Source of the DNA: Nitrospira sp.
Lineage (GTDB): Bacteria; Nitrospirota; Nitrospiria; Nitrospirales; Nitrospiraceae
Direction of reading: 5' to 3'
DNA: 64,000 bases
Assembly (NCBI GenBank): GCA_019636815.1
Contig: JAHBWT010000002.1
Coordinates: 54,456 to 118,455, forward strand
Shown: positions 52,409-61,699 of the stretch, in pieces
Layout: each line of letters begins with the position of its first letter
How positions within the stretch are numbered: the first letter of the stretch is position 1
The notes under the pieces: model-generated
What the model was told of the DNA's origin: nothing
What the model saw: only the letters and a program-made list of their open reading frames with translations
Databases searched by the model: none
Program-made: the position numbers and the translations under genes

Positions 52409-54133
52409 GTGAAGTCCCTTTTTCGCGTCCTCCAATATCTCCGTCCTCACCGTCGCCTTGCGATCACGACGTTGATCTGCGCCGCTTGCGCCACGGCGAT
52501 GGAATTGGTTCCCCCCTGGGTCATCAAAATCATCATTGACGACGTGATTCAGGCGAAGCAGGCCACGTTGCTGCCATGGGTGATCGGCCTGCTGATCGGC
52601 GCCTATGTGCTCAAGAACGTCTTTGCCTCCCTGCGCATTCGGCTCAACAATCAACTCGAACAGAAGGTCGTTCACGATCTCCGTCGCCAAATCTTTTCCG
52701 CCCTCCAACGCCTGTCCATCACGTATTTTGAGAATCGGTCGACGGGCGAAATCATGTCACGAGTGACCAACGACACGGAACATGTCGAGCGGATTTTTAT
52801 CGATGGGCTGGAAGGGATGTTGACGGCATCGCTTACGCTGATCGGGATCACAGGGCTGTTGTTCATGCTCAACTGGAAGCTGGCCGCGCTGTCTCTTCTG
52901 CCGATCCCAGTGCTTGCTCTGTCCGCGAGCTGGTTCACGTCGAAGGTGCATGGGTATTATCGGGGGACCAGGCAGAGTGCCGCTGAACTGAACGGCTACT
53001 TACAGGACGCCTTATCCGGCATCAGAGAAACGATGGGGTTTGGACGCCAAGGGCATGAACAGGCAAGGTTCAATCGGCTGAGCCAAGCCTATAGCGACAA
53101 GAACCTCAAAGCGATGGTGCTGTGGTCGGTCTATTCACCCGGGATGATCCTTGTCGCCGCATTCGGGACCGTGTTGATTCTCTGGTACGGGGCCGGAGAG
53201 GTGATGGAAGGACGGCTCACGCTCGGCGAGTTGGTGCTGTTCCTGTCCTATTTGGCGATGTTCTACGTGCCCATCAATCAGATTCATTCCGTCAATCATA
53301 TGTTGCAACACGCGTTGGCCGCGAGCGAGCGGGTCTTCGAGGTGCTGGATACGGTTCCACAAGTCTCCGATCGTCCTGGGGCGGTGGCTCCGGTCCATCG
53401 TGCCCATGGGGAAGTGCGGTTCGATCGGGTGCAGTTCCATTACCGACCGGATGTACCCGTCTTGCGAGGGGTCTCAGTCACGGTGCCGGTTGGTGAACGG
53501 GTCGCCCTGGTGGGGATGAGCGGGGCTGGAAAGAGCACCCTCCTGAAACTCTTGATGCGGTTCTATGACGTGACCGATGGGGCAATTTCAATCGATGGGA
53601 AAGATATCCGCGATCTTCCCATCGCCTATCTGCGGCAGCAGATCGGGTTTGTGCAACAGGAACCGTTTCTGTTCAACGGGACAGTGAAAGACAACCTCCT
53701 GTACGGGGATTTGACCGCCGATCAGGATCGGCTCGAAGCAGCGGCTCGCGCTGCGAGAGCGCATGAGTTTATTGCGGCGCTACCGGAAGGATACGACACA
53801 TGGATCGGGGAACGTGGGGTGAAGCTGTCAGTCGGGCAAAAACAACGAGTGTCCATCGCCCGTGTCTTGTTGAAAGATCCGCCCATCGTGATTTTCGATG
53901 AGGCGACCTCCAATATCGACACCGAGACAGAGGTGAAGATCCGTGAGGCCTTGAACGAACTCACGATGGGAAGAACCACGTTCATCATTGCTCACCGGTT
54001 GTCCACACTCCATGATGTCGACCGGATTCTGGTGCTCGATAGCGGCCGGTTGGTGGAGGAGGGACGGCATGACGCATTGCTCAGCCGCGGGGGAGTTTAC
54101 GCCGGTCTCTACGAAGCCCAGTTCCAGGTGTAG
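52409..54133 (+). CDS. ABC transporter, permease-ATPase fusion (MsbA-like)
   Basis: 574 residues from the GTG at 52409, chosen because the upstream ATG at 52328 lies in the dispersed repeat. Six-helix membrane domain (LAITTLICAACATAMELVPPW, YFENRSTGEIMSRVTNDTEHVE) and an ATPase domain with Walker A GMSGAGKST, Q-loop FVQQEPFLFNG, signature KLSVGQKQRVSIA (LSVGQ for LSGGQ), Walker B IVIFDEAT and H-loop IIAHRLST. A homodimeric lipid or drug exporter; the substrate is not known. Confidence 0.92.
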   Translation: MKSLFRVLQYLRPHRRLAITTLICAACATAMELVPPWVIKIIIDDVIQAKQATLLPWVIGLLIGAYVLKNVFASLRIRLNNQLEQKVVHDLRRQIFSALQRLSITYFENRSTGEIMSRVTNDTEHVERIFIDGLEGMLTASLTLIGITGLLFMLNWKLAALSLLPIPVLALSASWFTSKVHGYYRGTRQSAAELNGYLQDALSGIRETMGFGRQGHEQARFNRLSQAYSDKNLKAMVLWSVYSPGMILVAAFGTVLILWYGAGEVMEGRLTLGELVLFLSYLAMFYVPINQIHSVNHMLQHALAASERVFEVLDTVPQVSDRPGAVAPVHRAHGEVRFDRVQFHYRPDVPVLRGVSVTVPVGERVALVGMSGAGKSTLLKLLMRFYDVTDGAISIDGKDIRDLPIAYLRQQIGFVQQEPFLFNGTVKDNLLYGDLTADQDRLEAAARAARAHEFIAALPEGYDTWIGERGVKLSVGQKQRVSIARVLLKDPPIVIFDEATSNIDTETEVKIREALNELTMGRTTFIIAHRLSTLHDVDRILVLDSGRLVEEGRHDALLSRGGVYAGLYEAQFQV

Positions 54134-54227
54134 TGGCGAGTCAGGCCCGCCCTGTCTTCGGCAGTTGCGGGTCCGAAGAGGCTGCCGGTATACTCACCAT
54201 GGGCGGACAATTCAATCGAGAGAATTG

Positions 54228-54422
54228 ATGGTCTTGGTGTACGAAAGCGATCCGCTGGATGATGAACATGCGCGAGGGCGATTCTACCATGTCTGCCAAG
54301 GTCGTATCGATCGGACTCCTTTGAGCGTGCCGGCGCCCGAGGATCCGTACGAATGTCCGCAATGTGGGATTGATCTCGAAGCGGAAGATTTTTTTGTGGC
54401 CCTTCAGAAAGGATCGGTCTAG
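54228..54422 (+). CDS. Small zinc-ribbon-like protein, unknown
   Basis: 64 residues from ATG 54228 (GAGAG upstream). Carries YHVC and ECPQCGIDLEAEDFF, giving a CxxC plus another cysteine that may bind metal. It is followed 5 bases on by a second small cysteine-rich protein; the two are likely coexpressed. No function known. Confidence 0.6.
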   Translation: MVLVYESDPLDDEHARGRFYHVCQGRIDRTPLSVPAPEDPYECPQCGIDLEAEDFFVALQKGSV

Positions 54423-54427
54423 GCGTC

Positions 54428-54637
54428 ATGGCTACAAGTGCAGGACGAAAAACTGTCGGAGTGTCGCGCGGCTTGATGATGCTCTGCGACATTTGCTATG
54501 CCCAGGTCATTGCGGACAAGCTGACTGACGAGAAGAATTTTGTTGCAGATGCAGACACGCTCTTCGATACGATCTGCATCGGCTGCACCGACATCAATCG
54601 CCCCCTCATCGACGACATGGCCGGCAGCGGCGAGTGA
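54428..54637 (+). CDS. Small protein with two CxxC motifs, unknown
   Basis: 69 residues. LMMLCDICYAQVIADK and DTICIGCTDINRPLID hold two CxxC pairs 28 residues apart, in the manner of a zinc ribbon. Adjacent to the previous small cysteine protein. No function known. Confidence 0.6.
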   Translation: MATSAGRKTVGVSRGLMMLCDICYAQVIADKLTDEKNFVADADTLFDTICIGCTDINRPLIDDMAGSGE

Positions 54638-54722
54638 GCGCTTCGATCAATCATTCCCTTATCTGTGACATGAGCATAATGAGGGGTCGAAACGGCTGAC
54701 CTCCTCCTCTGGGTCGACCCGA

Positions 54723-54959
54723 TTGAAAACAACGCGTTACTTCCGAGCAACTAAGATCAGGCCGGATAGAACGCTCATTAAGGACGAATGGATCGAGTTT
54801 GTTGTCAGGTATCCTGAAAAGGAGTACATACAGGCGGATGGCCGAATCAGGCGATGGGCCAGAATCGTAGAAATGGACAACCGGTATCTGCGAGTTATCC
54901 TGCTGCGCGATGGGGAAACTGTTCACAATGCATTTTTTGATAGAAGGTGTGCGCCATGA
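54723..54959 (+). CDS. Small protein paired with a DUF2283 gene (possible DUF4258 toxin-like)
   Basis: 78 residues from a TTG at 54723; no clear RBS. Small alpha/beta protein (EWIEFVVRYPEKEYIQADGRIRRWARI ... YLRVILLRDGETVHNAFFDRR) that resembles the DUF4258-type partner often coded next to DUF2283. It overlaps the next gene as ATGA, a layout typical of toxin-antitoxin pairs. Assignment tentative. Confidence 0.55.
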   Translation: MKTTRYFRATKIRPDRTLIKDEWIEFVVRYPEKEYIQADGRIRRWARIVEMDNRYLRVILLRDGETVHNAFFDRRCAP

Positions 54960-55153
54960 AAATTTGTTATTTCCAAGATACCGACACATTGTATATTGAA
55001 TTCCGTCCCGGTGACATCACCGAATCCAGAGATCTCGACGAAAATACCATTCTTGACGTGGATGCGAAGGGCAATGTGTGCGCAATTACTTTTGAGCATG
55101 CAAGCCAGCGCACTGATGTTAGTCATTTGATCGTGGAAGGCATTGCTGCCTAA
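54956..55153 (+). CDS. DUF2283 family protein
   Basis: 65 residues from ATG 54956. Starts MKICYFQDTDTLYIEFRPG, then ITESRDLDENTILDVDAKGNVCAITFEHAS: the DUF2283 pattern. These proteins are common, small, and often coded next to DUF4258. Function unknown; suggested antitoxin-like role is an inference. Confidence 0.8.
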   Translation: MKICYFQDTDTLYIEFRPGDITESRDLDENTILDVDAKGNVCAITFEHASQRTDVSHLIVEGIAA

Positions 55154-55311
55154 GGAGATTTCCTCGGACAGGCCCGTGTTTGTTCCACACCAGTTATCCA
55201 CTTCGTAATCGCACCGATATCGATCATATGCTCATTGATGACAGGACGGGGAGCTTATGTTACTGGATCTTCCACCAGTTGTTTGCTCCTTTTCTTGGGG
55301 TGAAGATTCTT

Positions 55312-56169
55312 TTAACTGGAGCAACAACTGATCCCGCTTCTTCTTTGGCAATACATGATCGAAAACAGAACTTTCCAAAGATACTCATCTTCAAATGGCC
55401 CTTCACGTATCCTAAAGCAATTTGGCGGCCATTTAGAGATAAGTGCAGTGGCAGCATCCAAGACACTTTGCCGGTCATTCCCGTCTTCCTCATAGGCAGT
55501 TCTTGAGTAGTGGAAACCCGCAAGGTAATCCGGTAAGTGAAGTAGAGGTTCCTCTTCTTCGCTTTTTAGTACAACATTGAAGTTTGTTCGTATCCCGGTT
55601 GCACGTTCTGTGTTGGGGAGATCATTCGAGGCTTCAAGAACGTCTTTGAATATCTGTTGATTCAATTCGCCATGAACGTCGGTGTCACACACGGCGGTTA
55701 CAGTTACAGACTGCATTGGTGAGTTGCCTTTTTGCAGAAGATGTTGATTTCTTCCAACCATGTGTCCGTATAGGTCGGCCAGAATATCTCCAAATAAGTG
55801 GATTTTGAGAGTGGCCATCGGCTTGGCAAAGGGAATATGTTCCTGGGATCTCTTCACGCCCTTGTCATAGATCTCTTGACCTGTTTGATGGTAACGCTTC
55901 CATGCGAGGGTGTTCTTCCAAATTATGTTTACAGCCCCATAAAGTTGCCGCTTGCATATCAAGCGGAATATGGATTTCGCCGTCGTGCCGTCGTCTTTGG
56001 CCCATTTTTTGAGGCCGAAAGGAGTGCATGCGACGAGTGCATCGCGGACACGGTTGACATCGGATGACCAGATTCCTATGGCTGCAAAAACAAGCGGTGT
56101 GTTCTCACTATGAGAGTAACGGCCTGCTGCATCAAAGAAGCAGGTAAGGTTGGGAAACTTATTGGACAT
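55312..56169 (-). CDS. Protein of unknown function (possibly DUF3800-like)
   Basis: 285 residues. The start FPNLTCFFDAAGRYSHSENTPLVFAAIGIW recalls the N-terminal strand and acidic residue of DUF3800 (RNase H-like fold), and SVTVTAVCDTDVHGELNQQIF may be a second strand pair. The match is weak. No partner identified; the gene stands apart between the DUF2283 pair and a small exported protein. Confidence 0.45.
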   Translation of the reverse strand: MSNKFPNLTCFFDAAGRYSHSENTPLVFAAIGIWSSDVNRVRDALVACTPFGLKKWAKDDGTTAKSIFRLICKRQLYGAVNIIWKNTLAWKRYHQTGQEIYDKGVKRSQEHIPFAKPMATLKIHLFGDILADLYGHMVGRNQHLLQKGNSPMQSVTVTAVCDTDVHGELNQQIFKDVLEASNDLPNTERATGIRTNFNVVLKSEEEEPLLHLPDYLAGFHYSRTAYEEDGNDRQSVLDAATALISKWPPNCFRIREGPFEDEYLWKVLFSIMYCQRRSGISCCSS

Positions 56170-56261
56170 GACGTCAGCCCTGAGTTTAAGTGCAGGAGAA
56201 GCTCAGTGTGAGCCTATGAGCAAGGGGAAGGTAACCTGTGCCTAGTTGTGGGCCGCTAGCA

Positions 56262-56588
56262 CTATTTACACTCCTTCCCGTTGAAGTGCATGCAAGTCGA
56301 TTCGCCTGATTTTACCTTCCAGGTTTTGAGGACGGGCATTTGATCGTCGCTTTTCCAATCAACCACAAAGTCAACCAGGCCGGAAACCGGAAGCTTTTCC
56401 ATGTGAGGTCGCGCGATGTCCGGGACGTCGATGTAGAATACGCTCCCGAGTTGAGAAATCAGGATTCGGTGATTCTCAACGTCAATATAGATGACCGGGC
56501 TATAGAAACTCTTCTCCTCAGCGTGACTCGACCCAGCAATGCCACTGGACAGCAGTGCGGTGAAGAGCGTGGTGCACAATAATCTCAT
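56262..56588 (-). CDS. Small exported protein, unknown
   Basis: 108 residues from ATG 56588 (GGAG upstream); an upstream extension is open. Signal peptide MRLLCTTLFTALLSSGIAGSSHA, then a short beta-rich domain (VIYIDVENHRILISQLGSVFYIDV) and two C-terminal cysteines. No family recognised. It follows the sulfur-carrier operon on the same strand but is 80 bases away. Confidence 0.55.
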   Translation of the reverse strand: MRLLCTTLFTALLSSGIAGSSHAEEKSFYSPVIYIDVENHRILISQLGSVFYIDVPDIARPHMEKLPVSGLVDFVVDWKSDDQMPVLKTWKVKSGESTCMHFNGKECK

Positions 56589-56668
56589 CGTGGTGGCTCC
56601 GTCCATGACACGCCAATGCTGTGACATTAGCATATTCACCGGCGGAGAAGAAGTACGTACGGGTTCGA

Positions 56669-57178
56669 TCAGCGAATCACGAAATCGGCAGAGACGACGT
56701 GTTCGGATTTGATCCAGTAGCACCGCACATCGGGCGTGGGGTTCATGAGAGAGACGAGAAGGTAGGCAGGAATAGGGAGATTGATCTTCGGCCAAATTTC
56801 TTCGTAATCGCTGGCGATTTTGATGTCGGTGACCGATGGACGGGCCGGATCATGAGGATGTGAGTGGTAGACCACTTGCAGGTCGAGTCCTCGATTGCGC
56901 ATGTCTTTCTTGGCGGCAGAGAAATCCTGCATGTCCATGACAAAGGCGATTTCCGCCCGCTCATCCGGTGAGAGACGCTCGAGGTGCGCAGCTTTCGCTG
57001 AATCGAACGACGAGAGGTTTTGTGCACCTTCCACTGCGACGATGTTCTTTATGCGATACAGGTGGCTGACGACACCATTGGTTCCCGCCAGCAGCCCACA
57101 GCATTCGTGTGGAGTGAGTTCGTTCGCGTGGGCGATGATGTCATCGAGAATCGTCTTGGGGATGACCAAGTCTGCCAC
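56669..57178 (-). CDS. JAMM/MPN+ metallopeptidase (Mec+/HcyD-like)
   Basis: 169 residues. Zinc peptidase with the JAMM motif: Glu25 in PHECCG, His105 and His107 in YHSHPHD, Asp118 in PSVTDIK. In thiocarboxylate systems such enzymes cut the sulfur carrier: Mec+ frees cysteine from CysO, HcyD trims the C-terminal residue of HcyS. The nearby carrier at 61696 ends GGGR and would need such trimming. Last core gene of the operon. Confidence 0.88.
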   Translation of the reverse strand: MADLVIPKTILDDIIAHANELTPHECCGLLAGTNGVVSHLYRIKNIVAVEGAQNLSSFDSAKAAHLERLSPDERAEIAFVMDMQDFSAAKKDMRNRGLDLQVVYHSHPHDPARPSVTDIKIASDYEEIWPKINLPIPAYLLVSLMNPTPDVRCYWIKSEHVVSADFVIR

Positions 57179-57179
57179 G

Positions 57180-57983
57180 TTAGATGGTGCAAGTGACGGT
57201 GTAGTCGAGACTAAGATCTTTGATCTTAGGATTGGGCCCGCACAGCGGGCAGGCAGGATCTTTGGGTCGGCCGACCTTCCGGAACTTCATGTCGAGCGCG
57301 TCATAGATCACCAGCTTGTTGGCGACGGTCTCTCCAATCTCAAGGATTTCCTTGATGGCCTCTGAAGCCTGAAGGATGCCCATCGTGCCTGCCAAAACAC
57401 CCAGGACTCCGGCCTCCTGGCAATTCGGTACCAGTCCGGCGGGTGGGGGTTCGGGATAGAGACAGCGGTAGCAGGGATAGCCCTGATGCGGCTTGATGGT
57501 CGTCAGTTGGCCTTCGAACCGAAACATGCTGGCAGAGATCAAGGTTTTCTTAGCGAAGAAACAGGCGTCGTTGACCAGGAATCGCGTCGTGAAGTTATCG
57601 GAGCCGTCGAGTATCACGTCGTATTGCGAGACGAGGGGGAGAATGTTGTCGGCATCGACCAGCTGATGATAGGTGTTGATGGTGATGTCTGGATTGATGG
57701 CTGAAAGGGTCTTTCGTCCGGACTCCACTTTCGGCTGCCCAAGCGTAGCGGTCGAATGCATGATCTGCCGCTGCAGATTCGACAGATCCACGACATCCCC
57801 ATCGACGAGGCCGATCGTGCCGATACCGGCGGCGGCGAGATACAGACCGGCAGGAGACCCTAACCCGCCGGCACCGATCAGCAGAACCTTGGCCTTGTTG
57901 AGCTTCAGCTGGCCTTTCCCTCCGATATCTTGAAGGATGATGTGCCGGCTATAGCGTTGGATCTGTTGCTCGGTCAGTTCCAT
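57180..57983 (-). CDS. ThiF/MoeB-type sulfur-carrier adenylyltransferase, copy 1
   Basis: 267 residues. E1-like enzyme that adenylates the GG end of ubiquitin-like sulfur carriers. ATP-binding VLLIGAGGLGSPAGLYLAAAG, LSNLQRQIMH with arginine finger, DGSDNFTTRFLVNDAC, and two zinc-binding CxxC pairs (CYRC, CPLC). NCQEAGVLG carries the conserved cysteine region. No rhodanese domain is attached. Second copy at 59801. Confidence 0.92.
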   Translation of the reverse strand: MELTEQQIQRYSRHIILQDIGGKGQLKLNKAKVLLIGAGGLGSPAGLYLAAAGIGTIGLVDGDVVDLSNLQRQIMHSTATLGQPKVESGRKTLSAINPDITINTYHQLVDADNILPLVSQYDVILDGSDNFTTRFLVNDACFFAKKTLISASMFRFEGQLTTIKPHQGYPCYRCLYPEPPPAGLVPNCQEAGVLGVLAGTMGILQASEAIKEILEIGETVANKLVIYDALDMKFRKVGRPKDPACPLCGPNPKIKDLSLDYTVTCTI

Positions 57984-58015
57984 GAGAGTCCCAATAACCT
58001 GTGATCAGCGTTCTT

Positions 58016-58255
58016 TTATTCCACGACGTTCAATTCAATCGGGTCGACGACGCAGCCCTTGGCCCGTAGACCTGCAATGGCACGCTCAATTTCCGCCGTG
58101 TCACCTGAAAACTCCACATCCGCCCATCCGGTGGTGTCGCGGACATCGGCTCTTCTGACATCGGTGACCACATTATACTCGCGCCCGATTTGATAGATGA
58201 TCGGCTGTCGGATCTTCTCTTCAGGAAAACGAATATGGAAGCGCAAATGTGACAT
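58016..58255 (-). CDS. NIL-domain protein
   Basis: 79 residues, ferredoxin-like NIL fold (LRFHIRFPEEKIRQPIIYQIGREYNVV, ADVEFSGDTAEIERAIAGLRAKGCVVDPIE). NIL domains occur in methionine-uptake ATPases and in homocysteine-synthesis proteins. It sits two bases after a sulfur carrier, suggesting a role in sulfur amino-acid synthesis here. Confidence 0.85.
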   Translation of the reverse strand: MSHLRFHIRFPEEKIRQPIIYQIGREYNVVTDVRRADVRDTTGWADVEFSGDTAEIERAIAGLRAKGCVVDPIELNVVE

Positions 58256-58257
58256 GG

Positions 58258-58530
58258 TTATCCTCCCGCGATTGCCGGGATGATGGAAACCTCGTCGCCG
58301 TCTTTGAGGGAGGTGTCTTTTCCCTTGAGAAAGCGAATATCTTCCTCGTTGACATAAATGTTGACGAAGCGACGGAGTTCTCCCGTTTCGTCGCAGAGAC
58401 GATCCTTAATCCCGGGATGGGCGTTGTTCAACGCCTCGATCATCTCCACCACGCTCTCGGCTTTGGTCTCGACCTCGCCCTGGCCTTTAGTCAGAGGGCG
58501 AAGCGGAGTCGGAATGCGAACTTTAATCAT
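58258..58530 (-). CDS. MoaD/ThiS-like sulfur carrier with mature GG end
   Basis: 90 residues, beta-grasp fold ([44 protein letters not shown]). It ends in GG, ready for adenylation and thiocarboxylation by ThiF-type enzymes. Resembles CysO, the carrier that donates sulfur to cysteine synthase. Overlaps thrC as ATGA. Confidence 0.9.
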   Translation of the reverse strand: MIKVRIPTPLRPLTKGQGEVETKAESVVEMIEALNNAHPGIKDRLCDETGELRRFVNIYVNEEDIRFLKGKDTSLKDGDEVSIIPAIAGG

Positions 58531-59783
58531 GCGTCACCACCACCGTTCTTTCCCATTTGAAAAGTCTTTTCGAAGTCGACCAGGCTGGGCTGAATGCGAA
58601 CCGGACGACCGACCGAGTCGATCACCGCTTCCTGCGTCTTCAAACCATTGCCGGTGACATAGGCCACTGTGACCTCGTCTTTCTTGATGACACCCTGCTT
58701 CACTAGTTTTTTGAGCACGCCGATCGTGACGCCTCCGGCCGTTTCCGCGAAGATGCCCTCGGTCTGGGCCAGCAGCTGGATACCTTCGACGACTTCTTCA
58801 TCCGTCACCATATCCATGGCCCCATGACTCTCGGCGGTGGCCTTGAGTGCATAATACCCATCGGCCGGATTGCCGATGGCAAGAGACTTGGCAATCGTCT
58901 GCGGTTTCACCGGTTTGAAGAAATCTCGACCCGCCTTGAAAGCGGTAGAGATTGGTGAGCAACCTTCGGCTTGGGCACCGTTGATCTTCGTGCGAACCTG
59001 ATCGATGAGGCCCAAGGCTTTCATCTCATGCAGGCCTTTCCAAATTTTGGTCAAGAGCGAGCCGGACGCCATCGGAATGACGACCTGGTCAGGCGTTCTC
59101 CACCCTAATTGCTCCACCGTTTCAAAGGCGAGCGTCTTAGAGCCTTCGGCGTAGTAGGGACGGATATTGATGTTGACGAACGCCCAGCCGTGCTCGCCCG
59201 CAATCTCGCTGCACAGCCGGTTGACATCGTCGTAGTTGCCTTCCACCTCCACGACATGTGGCTTATAAATCAAATTGCCCAGCACTTTCGCGGCCTCAAG
59301 GTCTCCGGGGATAAAGACATAGCAATGGAGATTGGCAGACGCGGCGTGGGCGGACACGGAGTTCGCGAGGTTGCCTGTGGAGGCGCAGGCCACCGTTTCA
59401 AAACCAAGCTCCCGCGCGCGTGTCAGGGCGACGGCGACGACGCGGTCCTTGAACGATAGCGTCGGATGGTTCACCGTATCGTTCTTAATGTAGAGCTCAT
59501 CAAGTCCGAGATAGGCGCCGAGGTTTTTGGCGCGCACGAGCGGAGTGAAGCCGGCGTGCGGACCGACGAAATTCGTTCCTTCGATCGGCAGCAGGTCGAG
59601 ATAGCGCCACATGCTGTGCGGGCCGTCCTCGATCTTTTTGCGTGAAATGGTCTTCTTGATCTCGTCGTAGTTGTACTTGACTTCGAGGGGGCCAAAACAC
59701 ATCTCGCAGACATGGATCGCTTTCGTCGGATATTCCTTGCCGCACTCTCGGCAAACCAGCGCTTTCATTTTGCTCATCGTCAC
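58527..59783 (-). CDS. thrC: Threonine synthase
   Basis: 418 residues. PLP enzyme turning O-phosphohomoserine into threonine. N-terminal CxxC zinc-like part ([15 protein letters not shown]), [10 protein letters not shown], the PLP lysine in [29 protein letters not shown], and [14 protein letters not shown]. Placed among sulfur-carrier genes; it might use phosphohomoserine in homocysteine-related chemistry, but this is speculation. Confidence 0.88.
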   Translation of the reverse strand: MTMSKMKALVCRECGKEYPTKAIHVCEMCFGPLEVKYNYDEIKKTISRKKIEDGPHSMWRYLDLLPIEGTNFVGPHAGFTPLVRAKNLGAYLGLDELYIKNDTVNHPTLSFKDRVVAVALTRARELGFETVACASTGNLANSVSAHAASANLHCYVFIPGDLEAAKVLGNLIYKPHVVEVEGNYDDVNRLCSEIAGEHGWAFVNINIRPYYAEGSKTLAFETVEQLGWRTPDQVVIPMASGSLLTKIWKGLHEMKALGLIDQVRTKINGAQAEGCSPISTAFKAGRDFFKPVKPQTIAKSLAIGNPADGYYALKATAESHGAMDMVTDEEVVEGIQLLAQTEGIFAETAGGVTIGVLKKLVKQGVIKKDEVTVAYVTGNGLKTQEAVIDSVGRPVRIQPSLVDFEKTFQMGKNGGGDA

Positions 59784-59800
59784 ACCACCTTAGTTACTCC

Positions 59801-60625
59801 CTATGCCGATGGACGCGCGGCGCATCCTGCATAGGGATCCCCATCGTCGAACAGCTCGGTAATCGTGGGATGTTCTCCGCAGAGCGCACAATTCGGGTTG
59901 CGTCGGACCTTGATCTCCCGAAATTGAGTTTTACGAGCGTCGAAGTCGAGCAAGCGACCTGTCAGCGGGCGTCCGACCCCGAGGATGAGCTTCAACGCTT
60001 CCGTTGCCTGAATCGTTCCAATAATACCCGCCAGCACCCCGATGACTCCAGCCTCTTGGCAGGACGCGACCAAACCGGGTGGCGGGGGCGCCTTGAACAC
60101 ACAGCGATAGCAGGCCGATTGCTTTGGAATGATGGTGGTGACACGGCCGTCGAATCGAAGGATACCTCCATGAATCAGTGGCTTCTCAGCGAAGAAACAG
60201 GCATCGTTGATGAGAAACTTCGCCGGGAAATTATCGACACCATCGATCACGACATCGTAATCACCGATGATCTTAAACGCATTTCCAGCCGTGAGCCGTT
60301 CCTCGTACATTGAAACTGAGACATCCGGGTTCAACGCCTGGATTTTTTCTTTGCCGGACAGGACCTTGGGGCGTCCCACATCCGGAGTATGGTGAAGGAT
60401 CTGGCGCTGGAGATTGGTCAGGTCCACCACATCGCTGTCGATCAACCCAATGGTACCGACTCCCGCTGCAGCGAGATACAGCGCGGCTGGTGAACCGAGA
60501 CCGCCGGCGCCGACGAGAAGGATCCTGGATTTGGCGATCTTCTTCTGTCCCTTGCCGCCGACTTCGGGCAATAGAATATGGCGGCTGTACCGGTTGATCT
60601 GTTCTTCAGTGAATTCCATGTTCAC
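59801..60625 (-). CDS. ThiF/MoeB-type sulfur-carrier adenylyltransferase, copy 2
   Basis: 274 residues. Same layout as copy 1: ILLVGAGGLGSPAALYLAAAG, LTNLQRQILHHTPDVG, DGVDNFPAKFLINDAC, CYRC and CALC zinc pairs, ASCQEAGVIG. Clearly paralogous. The two may serve different carriers. A truncated dispersed repeat lies just upstream at 60629. Confidence 0.92.
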   Translation of the reverse strand: MNMEFTEEQINRYSRHILLPEVGGKGQKKIAKSRILLVGAGGLGSPAALYLAAAGVGTIGLIDSDVVDLTNLQRQILHHTPDVGRPKVLSGKEKIQALNPDVSVSMYEERLTAGNAFKIIGDYDVVIDGVDNFPAKFLINDACFFAEKPLIHGGILRFDGRVTTIIPKQSACYRCVFKAPPPPGLVASCQEAGVIGVLAGIIGTIQATEALKLILGVGRPLTGRLLDFDARKTQFREIKVRRNPNCALCGEHPTITELFDDGDPYAGCAARPSA

Positions 60626-60628
60626 GGT

Positions 60629-60659
60629 ATGCTGAAAATGTCCGCCAGCTTCGTTCTCG
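60629..60659. repeat. Truncated copy of the dispersed repeat
   Basis: 31 bases agreeing with the left part of the repeat at 52250-52373 at 27 positions (shared core CCGCCAGCTTCGTTCTCG). The remaining gap to 60769 has no gene. Confidence 0.65.
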
Positions 60660-60769
60660 GCTCGAAGAAATTAGAAAGTATGCCTCTAGTATCTTCATCG
60701 TCTGCGCCCTTGCTGCGCGACCATTGAGCATCACTCCTTCACGTGCCCAATTTGCCTGCTAACTCACCA

Positions 60770-61699
60770 TCAGATATTGAAATACTTCTCGATGCTGATG
60801 TAACGCTCACCTGTGTCACAGAGAATGGTGGCCACATTTTTGCCGGGGCCCAATTCTTCAGCAATCTTCTGGGCGGCAAACACATTTGCGCCGGCTGAAA
60901 TCCCAACGAGGAGTCCTTCCTTCTTCGATAATTGCTTCGCCGTTTGATAGGCCTCGTCGTCCGTCACGGTCATCACGCGGTCGAGAATCTTTCGGTTCAG
61001 AACTTTTGGAATAAAGCCCGCCCCAATCCCCTGAATCTTATGCGGGCCTGGATCACCTCCTGACAAGACCGGCGAGGTGGCTGGTTCGACGGCAATCACT
61101 TTAATCTGAGGGTTTCTTTCTTTAAAGACTTCTCCACAACCCGTGATCGTCCCACCGGTTCCGACGGCGGCCACAAAAGCATCGATCTTTCCTCCGAGCG
61201 CGTCCCAGATCTCCACCGCCGTCGTCGCTTTGTGCATCGCAGGGTTGGCTGGGTTCGAGAATTGATCGGGCATAAAATACGATGGATTCTGCGCCAGGAT
61301 ACTTTCTGCCTCTTTGATCGAACCCTTCATGCCTTCCCAAGCCGGGGTTAAGACCAGCTGCGCGCCGTACGAAGAGAGCAGGCTGGCCCGTTCCATGCTC
61401 ATGCTCTCAGGCATGACGAGGATCAGTTTGTATCCGCGTACTGCTGCGACGAGGGCCAAACCGATACCCGTATTCCCACTGGTCGGTTCGACGATGGTTC
61501 CGCCCGGCTTCAGCTTGCCTTGCCGTTCAGCCTCGTTGATCATATTGAGGCAGATCCGATCTTTGACGCTACCGCCTGGGTTGGAAAACTCTACTTTGCC
61601 ATAGATCGTGGCTGATCCATCTTTGGAAAGGCGGTTCAACCGCACGAGCGGAGTGTTGCCGATCAGTTCCGTAATGTCTTTGCACGATGGTGTACTCAC
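60770..61699 (-). CDS. Cysteine synthase (CysK/CysM family)
   Basis: 309 residues. PLP-dependent: ELIGNTPLVRLNRL, PGGSVKDRICLNMI with the PLP lysine, EPTSGNTGIGLALVAA, GTGGTITGCGEVFKE, VGISAGANVFAAQ. Makes cysteine from O-acetyl- or O-phospho-serine; context with a CysO-like carrier and JAMM peptidase suggests use of protein-bound thiocarboxylate as in the mycobacterial CysM route. Overlaps the ThiS-like gene by 4 bases. Confidence 0.9.
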   Translation of the reverse strand: MSTPSCKDITELIGNTPLVRLNRLSKDGSATIYGKVEFSNPGGSVKDRICLNMINEAERQGKLKPGGTIVEPTSGNTGIGLALVAAVRGYKLILVMPESMSMERASLLSSYGAQLVLTPAWEGMKGSIKEAESILAQNPSYFMPDQFSNPANPAMHKATTAVEIWDALGGKIDAFVAAVGTGGTITGCGEVFKERNPQIKVIAVEPATSPVLSGGDPGPHKIQGIGAGFIPKVLNRKILDRVMTVTDDEAYQTAKQLSKKEGLLVGISAGANVFAAQKIAEELGPGKNVATILCDTGERYISIEKYFNI

